In this document: piece after piece, positions 33,701 through 42,363 of the stretch
Layout of the letters: every line of letters starts with the position of its first letter
Numbering within the stretch: position 1 is the stretch's first letter
DNA from: an uncultured Clostridia bacterium
Lineage (GTDB): Bacteria; Bacillota; Clostridia; Christensenellales; UBA3700
NCBI GenBank assembly: GCA_947038565.1
Contig: CAMQWP010000004.1
Span: forward strand, 73,010-123,373
Length of the DNA: 50,364 bases
Direction of reading: 5' to 3'
The notes under the pieces: generated by a model
What the model was told of the DNA's origin: nothing
Databases searched by the model: none
The model's input: the letters and a program-made list of their open reading frames with translations, nothing else
Position numbers and translations under genes: made by a program

Positions 33701-36606
33701 GTATCCTCTAGCGCATTAGCTTTATCAGCAATTGGACTTGAGAAAAGCCCGTCAAATAAAACTTTTAAATCAACATTAATTTTATCGACTTCTGTAACTA
33801 TAGTATTTACTAAAAATTTTGCAAGTCCAGTATTATTTGCTTTCACACCACCCAAACCAAGATTAGTAAGGTCTGCATATACTACGCCATCAGTCAAGTA
33901 TAAACCGAAAAGCAACTCGTTCTTATTGGTAAATATCTCACCTTTAAGCTCGCTTAAATCAGGATTAGCAATATTCAATTTCCATGCAATATTTATATCA
34001 AATACAGTCACATTATCTTTTAGATCTAAGTTTATAGGGAAGTCTAATCTCAAACCTGATGACGCTAGTATATTATTTAGCAATGTCTGCAATTCTATTC
34101 TACCTTTTTCAGAGTCAATAGTAACCTGACCATTCAGCTCGAAGTTACTTAATTTATTGATTATAATATCCGAAACATCAGACAAATAATCAGAAGGATT
34201 AAGGTCAGGTAATTGTACTACTATATTATCTTTGCCAGTAGCAAATTCATTTACTATAAAATCCATATTAAATGACAAATCATCGCTAATATTCACACCG
34301 ATCTCACCGTCACTTATCATAGCAGTGATATCAAAATCTGGCAAATCAAGATGAATGCCAAAACCACTTAACAATGATTGTATTGATAATGCTGTTGCCT
34401 TAAATAAAAGTGCGTCTCTATCAAGTATAATCTCCGAATACAGTAAGTCCCTTAGAGAAACGTCATTACAATTACTTGTGCTCATACTACTTGTTGTCTT
34501 ATTTTCGCTAGTTTGAGCTGATAACAATCCGACGATATCAATTTTATTTATTGCGTCAACTATTATTTTGGTAATATTCGCTTCAAATCCAATTTTAGGC
34601 AGCTTAACGTTTGATACACTCATGCCAGAAAAATCAACATATAAATAATTGTTTTTAACATAAATACCTATTAATGTACCTGCCGATCCAAATGCGAAAT
34701 CATTTTTTGCAATTATTTCGAATGATAGTTTAGTATTTTGCGAATTCTCTGCATCAAGAGTGAATTGCAATTTCATTTGTGCATCTAGCTTAAAACTTTC
34801 ATCGAATACCATATCTATGCTCGGAGTAACCACTCCGAAAACTTTCAATAAGGTAGCTAGATCATAAGTTCCAGCTTTAATATCCATGCTAATATCAGTA
34901 TCAAGACTTACGCCCTTTAGGTTTTCAATAATAAGCTCAGATACTGAAGTCGCAAATATTTTACCATTTGTAGTATCATCTATTAACTTCTCTAATGCAA
35001 CTGGAGCATAACCAACTACCAAATTACGGAAGTTCACATTCAAATCAGCATTAAGCTCATCATCATTAAGAGCAACGTTGATATTATCAATGCAATTTTC
35101 TCCAAAATTAACATCAATTACAAGATCAGCTACTGGCCACTTAACTTCAACAGTAGGCACCATTTGTTTTAATATATCAAAAAACTTTTGATTAAGTTTT
35201 ATCTCTAACTTATCTTCATTTAAATTGATATTATCCTCAAAACCCACTGTACCGAAGATGATATTAAAAAACGTGCTTAAATCAGGGTCGATTGATTTCG
35301 TATTATCCTCATTATAATTGACTGTTGCGATTACATTCTCGCTTTTTGAAGGAAGTAGTCCATCTAAAAACCCATTGATTGTCTGGCTTATTGCGTTTTC
35401 AATTGACTTCAATTGTGAAGACAGATTTACGCCTTCAACAATTAAGTTTGGCGTACCTATGTATCCAGGTAATATATCTTGTATCTCTATCTTTAAAACA
35501 TCACCTTTCAAATATATTCCTGCTATTTTTTTATCAGTGTTATCGCCTGCGTATAGCTCAAGGAATAGCAAATTCTTCGAGTTATCCTCTACATCAAGGT
35601 CAGCAATGACTTTCATATTATACCCAAGTGTAGAAGAAAATACTAATTTACCTAAAGGCATAACATTTTTATTTGCGATCATGTTGACTATTTTACCTAT
35701 ATCCATTTTATCAGTCTTAAGATCTAGATCCACATCGAACTCAAAATCAGTTACGCTAAAAGACTCGAACATTTTTACGTCATCAGGTATGCCGATATCC
35801 TGTGCTGTAGCATAAAAATCAAGTGTGGCATTTACATTACATAACGCGTCAGAACCTGCATCGACTAATATATTCAATTCTTTATTCACGTTGTTATCGC
35901 TTATGCTAGTAAGCATTACACTAAATTCGGGAACATTTAAATGCGAAAGCAAGAACTCTAAATCAATATTAGGAGGCAACTTAACGTCTAACATTTCCAT
36001 AAGCCCATCGACACCGCTTGAAAATACAATATCTAATGCCATAGTTATAATATCGAAAATCTTTAATTCTATATTGATTATTTCTTTATTGTCTACTTTA
36101 ACATTTGTAACATCACCTACAAACATAGCAAATACTATATCAACAAAAGGCTGTACCGAACCAGCTACAGCATCATAATCAGCGCCAAAAAATTTATTTA
36201 ATACATGAGACAAATCAAGGTCCTTAAGATTTATCTTTGTTCCATTAATGTCTAGCAATACCTTATCGCCGATCATGTACAATGAAACTATGTTCTTATC
36301 GTCTTGCTTTAGAGACATAACAAGTTCACTCTCACCTTTCGACGCGATATTACCAGCTAATGACACTACATATTTAACGTCGTTAAGACTGATATCCGTA
36401 TCAATGGCAAAAGAGCCCACAACTGATGTCGTGTTCAACTTGTTTTCGAATGACTCGATTATTTTGTCATATGCTTCTTCTGCAGTATATTGTTTTTCTT
36501 CCTTTTTTCGAGTGTCATCAACACATGACACTAATGTAAATGAAAGCATAGCTACAAGTAGCATTGATACAATTACAAACAGGAACTTTCGATTTATTTT
36601 TTGCAT
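30742..36606 (-). CDS. Giant repeat lipoprotein (1954 residues), LolA/LppX-like modules plus Ig-like tail
   Basis: A lipobox LVSC (Cys28) follows a basic N-terminus; GGGGGAG lies before the ATG. From about residue 45 to 1200 the chain is an alternation of amphipathic beta strands and helices with at least three or four repeats. Each has a short strand pair of the type GIYLKGDVLKIEI, GIYVKNNYLYVDF or GLYLTDGVVYADL, followed by a helix ending near a DGLL or DGLF-like segment. The pattern resembles half-barrel lipid-binding lipoproteins (LolA/LppX/DUF6612-like). A GGGSGGSGGSAGSAGG linker follows near residue 1205. The last 500 residues hold about five Ig-like modules marked by VTWD or VKWD and GGxYxA. 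Function unknown. Tandem lipid-binding grooves would suit envelope lipid or polymer transfer, but that is inference. Confidence 0.85.
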   Translation of the reverse strand: MQKINRKFLFVIVSMLLVAMLSFTLVSCVDDTRKKEEKQYTAEEAYDKIIESFENKLNTTSVVGSFAIDTDISLNDVKYVVSLAGNIASKGESELVMSLKQDDKNIVSLYMIGDKVLLDINGTKINLKDLDLSHVLNKFFGADYDAVAGSVQPFVDIVFAMFVGDVTNVKVDNKEIINIELKIFDIITMALDIVFSSGVDGLMEMLDVKLPPNIDLEFLLSHLNVPEFSVMLTSISDNNVNKELNILVDAGSDALCNVNATLDFYATAQDIGIPDDVKMFESFSVTDFEFDVDLDLKTDKMDIGKIVNMIANKNVMPLGKLVFSSTLGYNMKVIADLDVEDNSKNLLFLELYAGDNTDKKIAGIYLKGDVLKIEIQDILPGYIGTPNLIVEGVNLSSQLKSIENAISQTINGFLDGLLPSKSENVIATVNYNEDNTKSIDPDLSTFFNIIFGTVGFEDNINLNEDKLEIKLNQKFFDILKQMVPTVEVKWPVADLVIDVNFGENCIDNINVALNDDELNADLNVNFRNLVVGYAPVALEKLIDDTTNGKIFATSVSELIIENLKGVSLDTDISMDIKAGTYDLATLLKVFGVVTPSIDMVFDESFKLDAQMKLQFTLDAENSQNTKLSFEIIAKNDFAFGSAGTLIGIYVKNNYLYVDFSGMSVSNVKLPKIGFEANITKIIVDAINKIDIVGLLSAQTSENKTTSSMSTSNCNDVSLRDLLYSEIILDRDALLFKATALSIQSLLSGFGIHLDLPDFDITAMISDGEIGVNISDDLSFNMDFIVNEFATGKDNIVVQLPDLNPSDYLSDVSDIIINKLSNFELNGQVTIDSEKGRIELQTLLNNILASSGLRLDFPINLDLKDNVTVFDINIAWKLNIANPDLSELKGEIFTNKNELLFGLYLTDGVVYADLTNLGLGGVKANNTGLAKFLVNTIVTEVDKINVDLKVLFDGLFSSPIADKANALEDTSYVSKVSYTQYLLDSVAMPDTKFTFKILADVLNKLLLASGIDLGVDASAEVKFDTENGTLWIGGKLDILTIAFAVSVNEKDASYEIVFNDQNFLNFADIDASNAEALIDTILDQIHLDLWIDLTVNNIDTGGGELDTRIAVELKQTAGVINFDAGNTLPYKKGDLLISVFEGHNVSSPIFYVKYDFESKELRVKFASDFLTIIVNLGHKIDLKFPNIDLKGMLVEAVGPLFKPTGGGSGGSGGSAGSAGGIFDGVNELINSINIAIHPNKKINVNADLVAGSVSKMLTDTLKNLFGPMNINYDAVNPGIFANELYENYIKAEIDKQVSGLGNADAIKKKVLNLVKRFLPVPIFTDVDLKLNVVDGKFVSVFFDAKDLVNDHFMKATIYNLAATDAVDWGTQESNVVISSGETDMTKWFKTSATIYTDVSDGGLIDRENIVWDYNTVLEKDKDGQYVAGEYVVTGTAFGRTVIVNVVIEGRTIERVEAIDGKVYESLPNSVNVIFTDGTSKMISGVDIIAPPTTYEKHSVEGVVLIDGESYAITVNYKDATIGKVLSDTSIPFDIYDYYAGEHPKGVFIEYVSGIKTSLDITWDFSNLSSLDITGGEFEVTAIIGEGVTAQSIPYYLTFANKEVKDVVINNVYNNLYINPYTTRGKMQPYYIANYYPTSVTVIDNNGILNVVDVTWDHAAVKYELAGGVYIAMIKNIVNGKLVWEKEIVVNVLNSLSADLTINADNTVIINPVDYFERKGSGCFPSTGTLMLGDGTVITNMPLAWDTNGFKVTYEGGVYYLNATIAAGTNLARIFTIRVVVDHVVAEKVVLENDTLVYNIYTTGTIYAENQLIKYSDGSIRSTVVKWDTSSVVIDITGGTYTAKVSFGETASAVTLDATVKVLDMTALSAIDVCFTYDEYIASSGEGFFADSIEIAFNSGIKMTLPVQWNVDNLLPTADGGNFVVYASFGEGAFAQTIAIKVIVSPIINTNGGTQL

Positions 36607-36652
36607 AATTCTCCCCCATGCTCAAGATATACCCTAAGATTATCATTCAAAT

Positions 36653-36668
36653 CTTAACTTGACCTTAA
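36653..36668 (-). promoter_or_regulatory. TTAAG direct repeat, probable OmpR/PhoP-type regulator site
   Basis: On the minus strand two TTAAG elements (TTAAGG and TTAAGA) begin 11 bases apart, one helical turn, about 50 bases before the giant-lipoprotein ATG. Such spacing is typical of PhoP/PhoB-type response regulators. An OmpR-family regulator is encoded next door at 38124-38795. Confidence 0.5.
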
Positions 36669-36801
36669 GAAAATTATTTATTTTGTTATTGCTATTTTTT
36701 TTATACGATTGCTATTCTTTACCAATTGCTGTGTGCAATTATTTATTATTATAATACTTATTATTAAGTATATATACTTACATGCACGTTATATTTAATA
36801 T

Positions 36802-36835
36802 AAAAAAACAGACGAGTTTAATTCGTCTGTTTTTA
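36802..36835 (-). terminator. Terminator of the two-component operon
   Basis: A perfect stem (AAAAACAGACGA and complement) with a 7-base loop and A/T flanks can act in both directions. It lies about 64 bases after the kinase stop at 36899. Confidence 0.9.
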
Positions 36836-36898
36836 TAATTTGCAATTTATAGTTTTATACTCTATTGGTTCTCTATACTATTTGCAACTATTATTTAT

Positions 36899-38131
36899 TT
36901 ATTTATTTTTATCAAGACAATACTCTATCTTAAAGCCTTTCCCCTCACTACTTGCGCATTTCACATTACCGCCAATTGCCTTAACTAATGCTAAAGCTAT
37001 TGGCAATCCTAATCCAGTGCCACCAACGTCGAGAGCCTTTGACTTTTCAGCTCGATAAAATCTCCTAAATATTTTTTTGATATCCTCTTTATGCACGCCA
37101 AAACCATTATCGGATACTATTATCCTCAAATGCTTCGTTTCTTGTAGTATGTCTATTTTTATACTCTCGCCCTCTTTTGTGAATTTGAATGCATTATCTA
37201 GAGCGATCACACATAATCTTTTTATTATCTCGATATCTGTGTCTATTAAATTCGGTGCATTTATTTTGTATTCGAATTGTTTATGTTGATCAAACGATAG
37301 ATAAGTATACATGTCAAATAAATCTTCTAGTACCGACTTAATATCTACTTTACTTATATTCACAACAAATCCACCATTATAAGATCTAGCCAATTGCAGT
37401 AGATCAGTCGACATTTTATTCAAATAATTAATTTGCCCTAAAGCAGTAATTAGTTTCGACGAAACGTCTTCTACTGAGCTTTCTGGCTCGGAGAGCATAC
37501 TTTCAATGTTATATTTCACAACGGCTAATGGTGTTCTAATTTCGTGTGCTAAGTCATTCGAAAACTCATTATTACGCTGTTGTGACAGTTTGTATGGTCG
37601 AATAAATAAATAACTCAATAGTAAACTAAGCACAATACTTATAGGCAAACCAATAAGTATCAACGAAGTTGCTTCTTTATTACTCTTTTCAGTATAGTAA
37701 GTGATGTCCGTAATATTTTTTACTATTTTCAAATAACGTGCGTTTTCGATATTGATCTCTCGTAAATATACTCTATATTCGGCAGTAGGATAACTGAGCG
37801 AGTAATGCCCTTCCGATCCAATAGCATATACTTTATCGATTATGTTATAATAATTACCTTTGTAGTTTATTAGTGTCCCGTCCTCGTCATAATAACAAAT
37901 ATATAATCCATCATACTTCTTACATTGACTGTCGGATAATAAAGTCTGTTCTAGCTCTATTCTATATGCCTGTTGCTCATTAGAATCATCAATACCCTCT
38001 AACAGCGACTCACTTAGAAAATCTACTTGTGTTAAAAATAACGTCAAAAATAGCGTGCTAAAAATCGCGAGAGTGATAAAGAATAATATCATTTGTCTGA
38101 TTAATATTTTTTTATTAATATACTTATTCAT
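36899..38131 (-). CDS. Sensor histidine kinase (OmpR-partner type)
   Basis: The start is ATG 38131, preceded by GGAGAGAGA; the longer frame to 38221 lies inside the regulator gene. The 410-residue protein has helix 1 (about 12-34), an extracytoplasmic sensor of about 115 residues, helix 2 (about 155-176) and a dimerisation helix with the phospho-accepting H196 in DLAHEIRTPLAVVKYN. An ATPase domain follows with N-, G1- (DNGFGVHKED) and G2-boxes (GTGLGLPIALALV). There is no clear HAMP domain. It overlaps the regulator by 8 bases. The pair probably controls the adjacent giant envelope proteins, sensing an envelope condition. Confidence 0.92.
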   Translation of the reverse strand: MNKYINKKILIRQMILFFITLAIFSTLFLTLFLTQVDFLSESLLEGIDDSNEQQAYRIELEQTLLSDSQCKKYDGLYICYYDEDGTLINYKGNYYNIIDKVYAIGSEGHYSLSYPTAEYRVYLREINIENARYLKIVKNITDITYYTEKSNKEATSLILIGLPISIVLSLLLSYLFIRPYKLSQQRNNEFSNDLAHEIRTPLAVVKYNIESMLSEPESSVEDVSSKLITALGQINYLNKMSTDLLQLARSYNGGFVVNISKVDIKSVLEDLFDMYTYLSFDQHKQFEYKINAPNLIDTDIEIIKRLCVIALDNAFKFTKEGESIKIDILQETKHLRIIVSDNGFGVHKEDIKKIFRRFYRAEKSKALDVGGTGLGLPIALALVKAIGGNVKCASSEGKGFKIEYCLDKNK

Positions 38132-38795
38132 TCTCTCTCCACATGTATCCCATATTTTTAATAGTGACAATTCTAGGAGATAGACCACTTGCCTCGAGTA
38201 GTTTTCGTAACTGGCTAACATATACTTCCGTTACGGTATAAATAGTATCCGACTCTACGCCCCATATCCTGAAAAATAGCTGTTCTTTAGGTATAATAAT
38301 GCCTTTATTAATAGTAAAATACTCTAATATATCAAATAGTTTTTTAGATAGTTTGATTGCTTTCCCCTGAATGGTGACTTTTTTTTCTTTGTAGTCTACT
38401 ACCAAACCATCAGCACAGTAAGAATCAATACCAGTATTTTTATAATATGTATTCAATACATTTTGAACCCTTACTAGAAACACATCAATATCGAAAGGTT
38501 TTACTATATAATCGTCAGCGCCTAGCTCTAATCCAGTCACCCTACTCTCGACGTCACCTCTTGCTGATAGTATAATAAGAGGAGTAGGACTATTTTTTTT
38601 AAGTGCCTTTAGTAGATCCATTCCGTCAAGCATAGGAAGGTTTAGATCTAATATTATCAAATCATAACTATTTGTAGACGCAAGAGTAAATCCATCATCA
38701 CCATTGAATGCACTCGTGCAAGAACCTATTTTATTTAATATCTCACAAACTGCTTTATTGATTTCTACATTATCCTCTATTACTAAATATTTCAT
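38124..38795 (-). CDS. OmpR-family response regulator
   Basis: This 223-residue protein has a receiver domain with acidic pair E7-D8, phosphorylation site D50 (LIILDLNLP), switch residue in LSAR and the K in IVKPFD. A winged-helix DNA-binding domain follows (about 125-220) with VTEVYVSQLRKLLE as recognition helix and NMGYMWRE as the wing hairpin. GGCGGGAAG precedes the ATG. The TTAAG direct repeat before the giant-lipoprotein operon is a plausible target, and a pair of spaced TTAAG elements about 110-130 bases upstream of this gene might allow autoregulation. Confidence 0.93.
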   Translation of the reverse strand: MKYLVIEDNVEINKAVCEILNKIGSCTSAFNGDDGFTLASTNSYDLIILDLNLPMLDGMDLLKALKKNSPTPLIILSARGDVESRVTGLELGADDYIVKPFDIDVFLVRVQNVLNTYYKNTGIDSYCADGLVVDYKEKKVTIQGKAIKLSKKLFDILEYFTINKGIIIPKEQLFFRIWGVESDTIYTVTEVYVSQLRKLLEASGLSPRIVTIKNMGYMWRENE

Positions 38796-38933
38796 AATCT
38801 TCCCGCCTTATGTTTATATTATAACTATATTTGTAATTTAATACTAACATTATTTCACACTATTGTCAATCCATAAAATACATCTATAATAGAAGTTTTT
38901 ACTTAATTAACCCTTTAACTTAATTTGAACATA

Positions 38934-38968
38934 AAATAGCACCATCACATAATGCAACGGTGCTATTT
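38934..38968 (-). terminator. Terminator of the sugar ABC operon
   Basis: Stem AAATAGCACC/GGTGCTATTT with a 15-base loop lies about 94 bases after the stop at 39062; the T-run on the minus strand is short (TTTTA). Confidence 0.65.
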
Positions 38969-39061
38969 AGAGGGGAGGGGTAAATTATACTCTTCATATT
39001 GATTTATATGAAGTGAATTGATTTGCTTTACTGCATTTGCTCATAACTAGATATCTAGAAA

Positions 39062-39379
39062 TCATAATACAGCAAGAAGTGTGACTGCCAATACTAAACC
39101 GAATAACAAGAATAATATAAACACATCTAAGCCTTTTTTACTTATTTTAACGTTTTTATATATATTGAAAATTCCACCTGATGATCCGCTGTCTTTTGGT
39201 GTAGTTTCATCACTATTCGCACAGTCTAACACATCAAGGTTAGCTTCATTACTATCTAGATTACAACTGTTCAAAGACGGCTCACAGCAAGTTTTTTCGT
39301 CTGAATTAACATCAGCAACATTGCACGCGTCAAGATCTTTTTTATTTTTTAGATTAGTATCTACACTACCCTTTTCCAT
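39062..39379 (-). CDS. Small acidic tail-anchored membrane protein in the mgl operon
   Basis: This 105-residue protein starts at ATG 39379 after a strong GGAGGT site located just behind the permease TAG. The first 75 or so residues are polar and acidic with several Cys (CNVADVNSDEKTCCEPSL), then comes a short basic patch (KNVKISKKG) and a single C-terminal helix (LDVFILFLLFGLVLAVTLLAVL). A C-terminal anchor with a cytoplasmic head is the simplest topology. I know of no such subunit in Mgl systems. Its acidic head resembles in composition the extra tails of the permease and GPH symporters here. It may be an accessory or regulatory subunit. Confidence 0.7.
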   Translation of the reverse strand: MEKGSVDTNLKNKKDLDACNVADVNSDEKTCCEPSLNSCNLDSNEANLDVLDCANSDETTPKDSGSSGGIFNIYKNVKISKKGLDVFILFLLFGLVLAVTLLAVL

Positions 39380-39393
39380 ATATACCTCCTATA

Positions 39394-40734
39394 CTATTTC
39401 TTAGCGATGTATTTTCTCATATCTAGAGCAACAGCAACTAGAATAATTACACCCTTAATAATAGTGATATACTCAGAAGTAAGTCCTAAGAATATCAATC
39501 CAGCATTTACAAGTTTCAAAAGTACAACACCAGTGATAACGCCAGATATCTTACCTACACCACCCATGAATGAAACACCACCGATTACACACGCCGCAAT
39601 TGCGTCTAATTCTGCATTAACGCCCGAGCTAGAGTCAACCGAAGCATACCTACCTGCCTCTACGAATGCCGACACGCCGTAAAGCATACCTGCAATTATA
39701 AATATTATCATAATAGTTTTAAATACACTTACACCAGAAACTTTAGCAGCCTCAGGATTACAACCTACAGCGTACATATTCTTACCTATAATTGTCTTAT
39801 TCCAAATAAACCACATTATACCGATAACAGCAACTGCAATCCACAAATAGTTAGGAATCAATACACCAAACATAGTAAATCCGCCACGTATAAAGTCAAG
39901 ATAAGCAGGATGGAAACCTGAAATTTGTCCTCCATTATTATCTCCGAAACCTACATAAATCTGAACCAAGCCATAGATAATAAGCTGAGTACCTAAAGTT
40001 ACGATGAAAGGATGTAATTTGAATTTTGCTATAAAGAAACCATTGAAAGCGCCTATTATTCCGCCTACTACGATAACCACTACTAAAGCTAAAATAGCAA
40101 ATCCTGCGTTATAGCTTATGTTTGGCCACATTTTATTCATAGCATCACTGCCTTGAACAAGCGAACCTACTATACACATCATAAGACCCATTGCTCTACC
40201 TGCAGATAGATCGGTACCCGTAAGCACGATGATTCCTGCGATACCTAGAGCAAGCACTACACTTGCAGCCGACTGCTTAACAACATTCATTATCGAGGCA
40301 AATGATAAAAAACTTACATCACTAATGAACACTATAAGTGTGAATACGGCGATCATAATATATAAAGCATTATTAAAAAACCAATCAATTATATTTTTCT
40401 TCTTATCTATTTTATCCATTCCTTTGAAATCTTCAATTTTTTTCTTAGGATTAGAATAGAATTTTCTTTTTAGACTATCACCTGTAGCAATGCCACATGA
40501 CAATATTTTTGTTCCTATCATATGCGGCAAGTTTGATAAAACTTCGCCTATACTTTTCTTTGCCAAAGGAAAAGCTAGTTCATCGGCACACTGTATAATT
40601 TCTAATGCACTGTCCTGTACTTCATCAATAATCACATCAGGACTTACCTCCGATGCCACTACGTCTTCCGCAATACCATCTCCAGTAGTTATTCCTTCAC
40701 CGACTAATTCGTCAGTTAATTTTTCATTTCTCAT
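39394..40734 (-). CDS. mglC: Sugar ABC transporter permease, MglC type, with N-terminal extension
   Basis: The C-terminal 330 residues match MglC/RbsC permeases: about nine or ten helices, the GTDLSAGRAMGL motif, an NGFFIAKFKLHPFIVTLGT segment and the EAA-like loop near AEAGRYASVDSSSG...LDAIAACVIGG. In front is an unusual hydrophilic extension of about 110 residues: acidic for the first 50 (DELVGEGITTGDGIAEDVV), then basic (KRKFYSNPKKKIEDFKGMDKIDKKK). Typical MglC is about 336 residues; this is 446. The start at 40734 is supported by a GGGGAGG site 13-16 bases upstream, though the spacing is long. It imports sugar together with the upstream ATPase and binding protein. Confidence 0.9.
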   Translation of the reverse strand: MRNEKLTDELVGEGITTGDGIAEDVVASEVSPDVIIDEVQDSALEIIQCADELAFPLAKKSIGEVLSNLPHMIGTKILSCGIATGDSLKRKFYSNPKKKIEDFKGMDKIDKKKNIIDWFFNNALYIMIAVFTLIVFISDVSFLSFASIMNVVKQSAASVVLALGIAGIIVLTGTDLSAGRAMGLMMCIVGSLVQGSDAMNKMWPNISYNAGFAILALVVVIVVGGIIGAFNGFFIAKFKLHPFIVTLGTQLIIYGLVQIYVGFGDNNGGQISGFHPAYLDFIRGGFTMFGVLIPNYLWIAVAVIGIMWFIWNKTIIGKNMYAVGCNPEAAKVSGVSVFKTIMIIFIIAGMLYGVSAFVEAGRYASVDSSSGVNAELDAIAACVIGGVSFMGGVGKISGVITGVVLLKLVNAGLIFLGLTSEYITIIKGVIILVAVALDMRKYIAKK

Positions 40735-40752
40735 AAATTTTTTTCCTCCCCT

Positions 40753-42258
40753 CTATACATACATTGCCGCAAGAGTCATTATTTTCTCTTGAGTCCATTC
40801 TTCTCGAGTCAGCTCCCCAGCCAACCTACCATTACTAAGCACTAGCATTCTATCGCATATGCCCATTAATTCTTCCATTTCTGAAGATACCATCATTACC
40901 CCTTTACCTTCAGAAGCCATCTTGTCAATTAATTGGTATATCTCATACTTAGCACCAACATCTATACCACGAGTTGGCTCATCGAGCATCATCACCTTAG
41001 GATTTGTCAAAATCCATCTAGCAAGGATTACTTTTTGCTGATTACCACCCGAAAGATTCATAATCTTAGCATCGACATTTGGTGTTTTAGTACGAAGTGC
41101 TTCCACACCCCATTCCGCGTCTTTACGCATTTTAGATTTATTTAATATTATTTTGATTTTTCTTCTATAGTTCTTGAGGTTTGCAACACAAGTATTGTCT
41201 ATAATATTAAGTTTACCTAGTATACCTGTAGCTCTACGTTCCTCTGTAACTAATGCGAAACCATTTTTAATACTTTCACCACAAGACTTATTAACTATCT
41301 TATTTCCTTCTAGCTTAATAGTTCCACTACGAAGAGTAACCAAACCGAAAAGACTTTCCACAAGCTCAGTACGCCTTGATCCAACTAACCCCGCTATACC
41401 TAGGACTTCACCTTTATGCAACTTAAAAGAGATATCTTTTATATTCGGCTGATATAATCCTGTCATATTCTCGCACTCTAGTAATACATCCCCGATAACA
41501 CTTTTTTTCTCTGGGTACCTATTTTCAAGCTCACGACCTACCATTTTTTGAATAATTAGATCAGTAGTAAGATCCTTTGCACTGTCACACGATACAAACT
41601 GACCATCACGCAAGATAGTAACTGCATCGGAAATCTCTAATATCTCATCCATTTTATGCGAAATATAAATTATACCGCAACCTCTATCACGTAACTTGTT
41701 AATCATCTTAAATAGGTGCTTAACTTCAGGTGTAGATAGAGAAGAAGTAGGCTCATCTAGTACTAGTATTTTCGCATTATATGAGACTGCTTTTGCGATC
41801 TCAATCATTTGTCTTTTTGATACGGATAATGTGTTTACAATTGCTTTTGGACTTATGTCAATCTCTAGCTCATCAAACAATTCTTTGGTTGCATTATACA
41901 TATCTTTGTTTGATATGAAGATTTTTGCTTTTTTAGTAAATCTTCCTAACCATATATTCTCCATTACGCTACGAGTAGATACTTGATTAAGCTCTTGATG
42001 AACCATAGCAACACCGTGCTCCATCGCGTCCTTTGGAGAGCTGTACGATACAGGCATACCTTCTACTAGGACATCTCCTTTATCGATTTTGTATATTCCA
42101 AACAAACTTTTCATCAGCGTAGATTTTCCCGCACCATTCTCGCCCATAAGTGCATGAACAGTACCATGACTTACCCTTAAAGACGCGTTATCTAATGCCT
42201 TTACGCCTGGGAAAGATTTGCATATATTTGTCATTTCAAGTAGATATTTGTCTTCCAT
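40753..42258 (-). CDS. mglA: Galactose/methylgalactoside-type ABC importer ATPase
   Basis: This 501-residue protein has two ABC domains, as in MglA/RbsA. The first has Walker A GENGAGKST, signature LSVSKRQMIEIAKA and Walker B ILVLDEPTSS. The second has the degenerate Walker A region GLVGSRRTE, signature LSGGNQQKVILARW and Walker B VMMLDEPTRGIDVG. AAAGGAGAAAG precedes the ATG. It ends in TAG right before the permease's ribosome site. It powers uptake of a monosaccharide via the neighbouring permease and binding protein. Confidence 0.95.
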   Translation of the reverse strand: MEDKYLLEMTNICKSFPGVKALDNASLRVSHGTVHALMGENGAGKSTLMKSLFGIYKIDKGDVLVEGMPVSYSSPKDAMEHGVAMVHQELNQVSTRSVMENIWLGRFTKKAKIFISNKDMYNATKELFDELEIDISPKAIVNTLSVSKRQMIEIAKAVSYNAKILVLDEPTSSLSTPEVKHLFKMINKLRDRGCGIIYISHKMDEILEISDAVTILRDGQFVSCDSAKDLTTDLIIQKMVGRELENRYPEKKSVIGDVLLECENMTGLYQPNIKDISFKLHKGEVLGIAGLVGSRRTELVESLFGLVTLRSGTIKLEGNKIVNKSCGESIKNGFALVTEERRATGILGKLNIIDNTCVANLKNYRRKIKIILNKSKMRKDAEWGVEALRTKTPNVDAKIMNLSGGNQQKVILARWILTNPKVMMLDEPTRGIDVGAKYEIYQLIDKMASEGKGVMMVSSEMEELMGICDRMLVLSNGRLAGELTREEWTQEKIMTLAAMYV

Positions 42259-42286
42259 AATCTTTCTCCTTTTAAATTACATTTAA

Positions 42287-42311
42287 CAAGGGCTATTAAT
42301 AATAACCCTTG
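42287..42311 (-). promoter_or_regulatory. Intercistronic stem-loop between binding-protein and ATPase genes
   Basis: A 10-base-pair hairpin (CAAGGGCTAT with ATAACCCTTG, one G-U pair) lies between the two genes and lacks a T-run. Such hairpins protect the 3' end of the binding-protein message and raise its level over the ATPase. Confidence 0.6.
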
Positions 42312-42363
42312 CAAATATAAATTAGTATTGAATTATAATTAACTAATATATTGCATATTGTAA

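Noticed and set aside
35318..36637. Plus-strand open frames opposite the giant lipoprotein and other genes
   Set aside because: They lack ribosome sites, lie wholly inside strongly coding minus-strand frames and have Ser/Leu/Ile-rich antisense composition.
38132..38221. Longer sensor-kinase start at 38221
   Set aside because: It would overlap the response-regulator gene by about 97 bases. ATG 38131 has a GGAGAGAGA site and gives a normal 8-base overlap.
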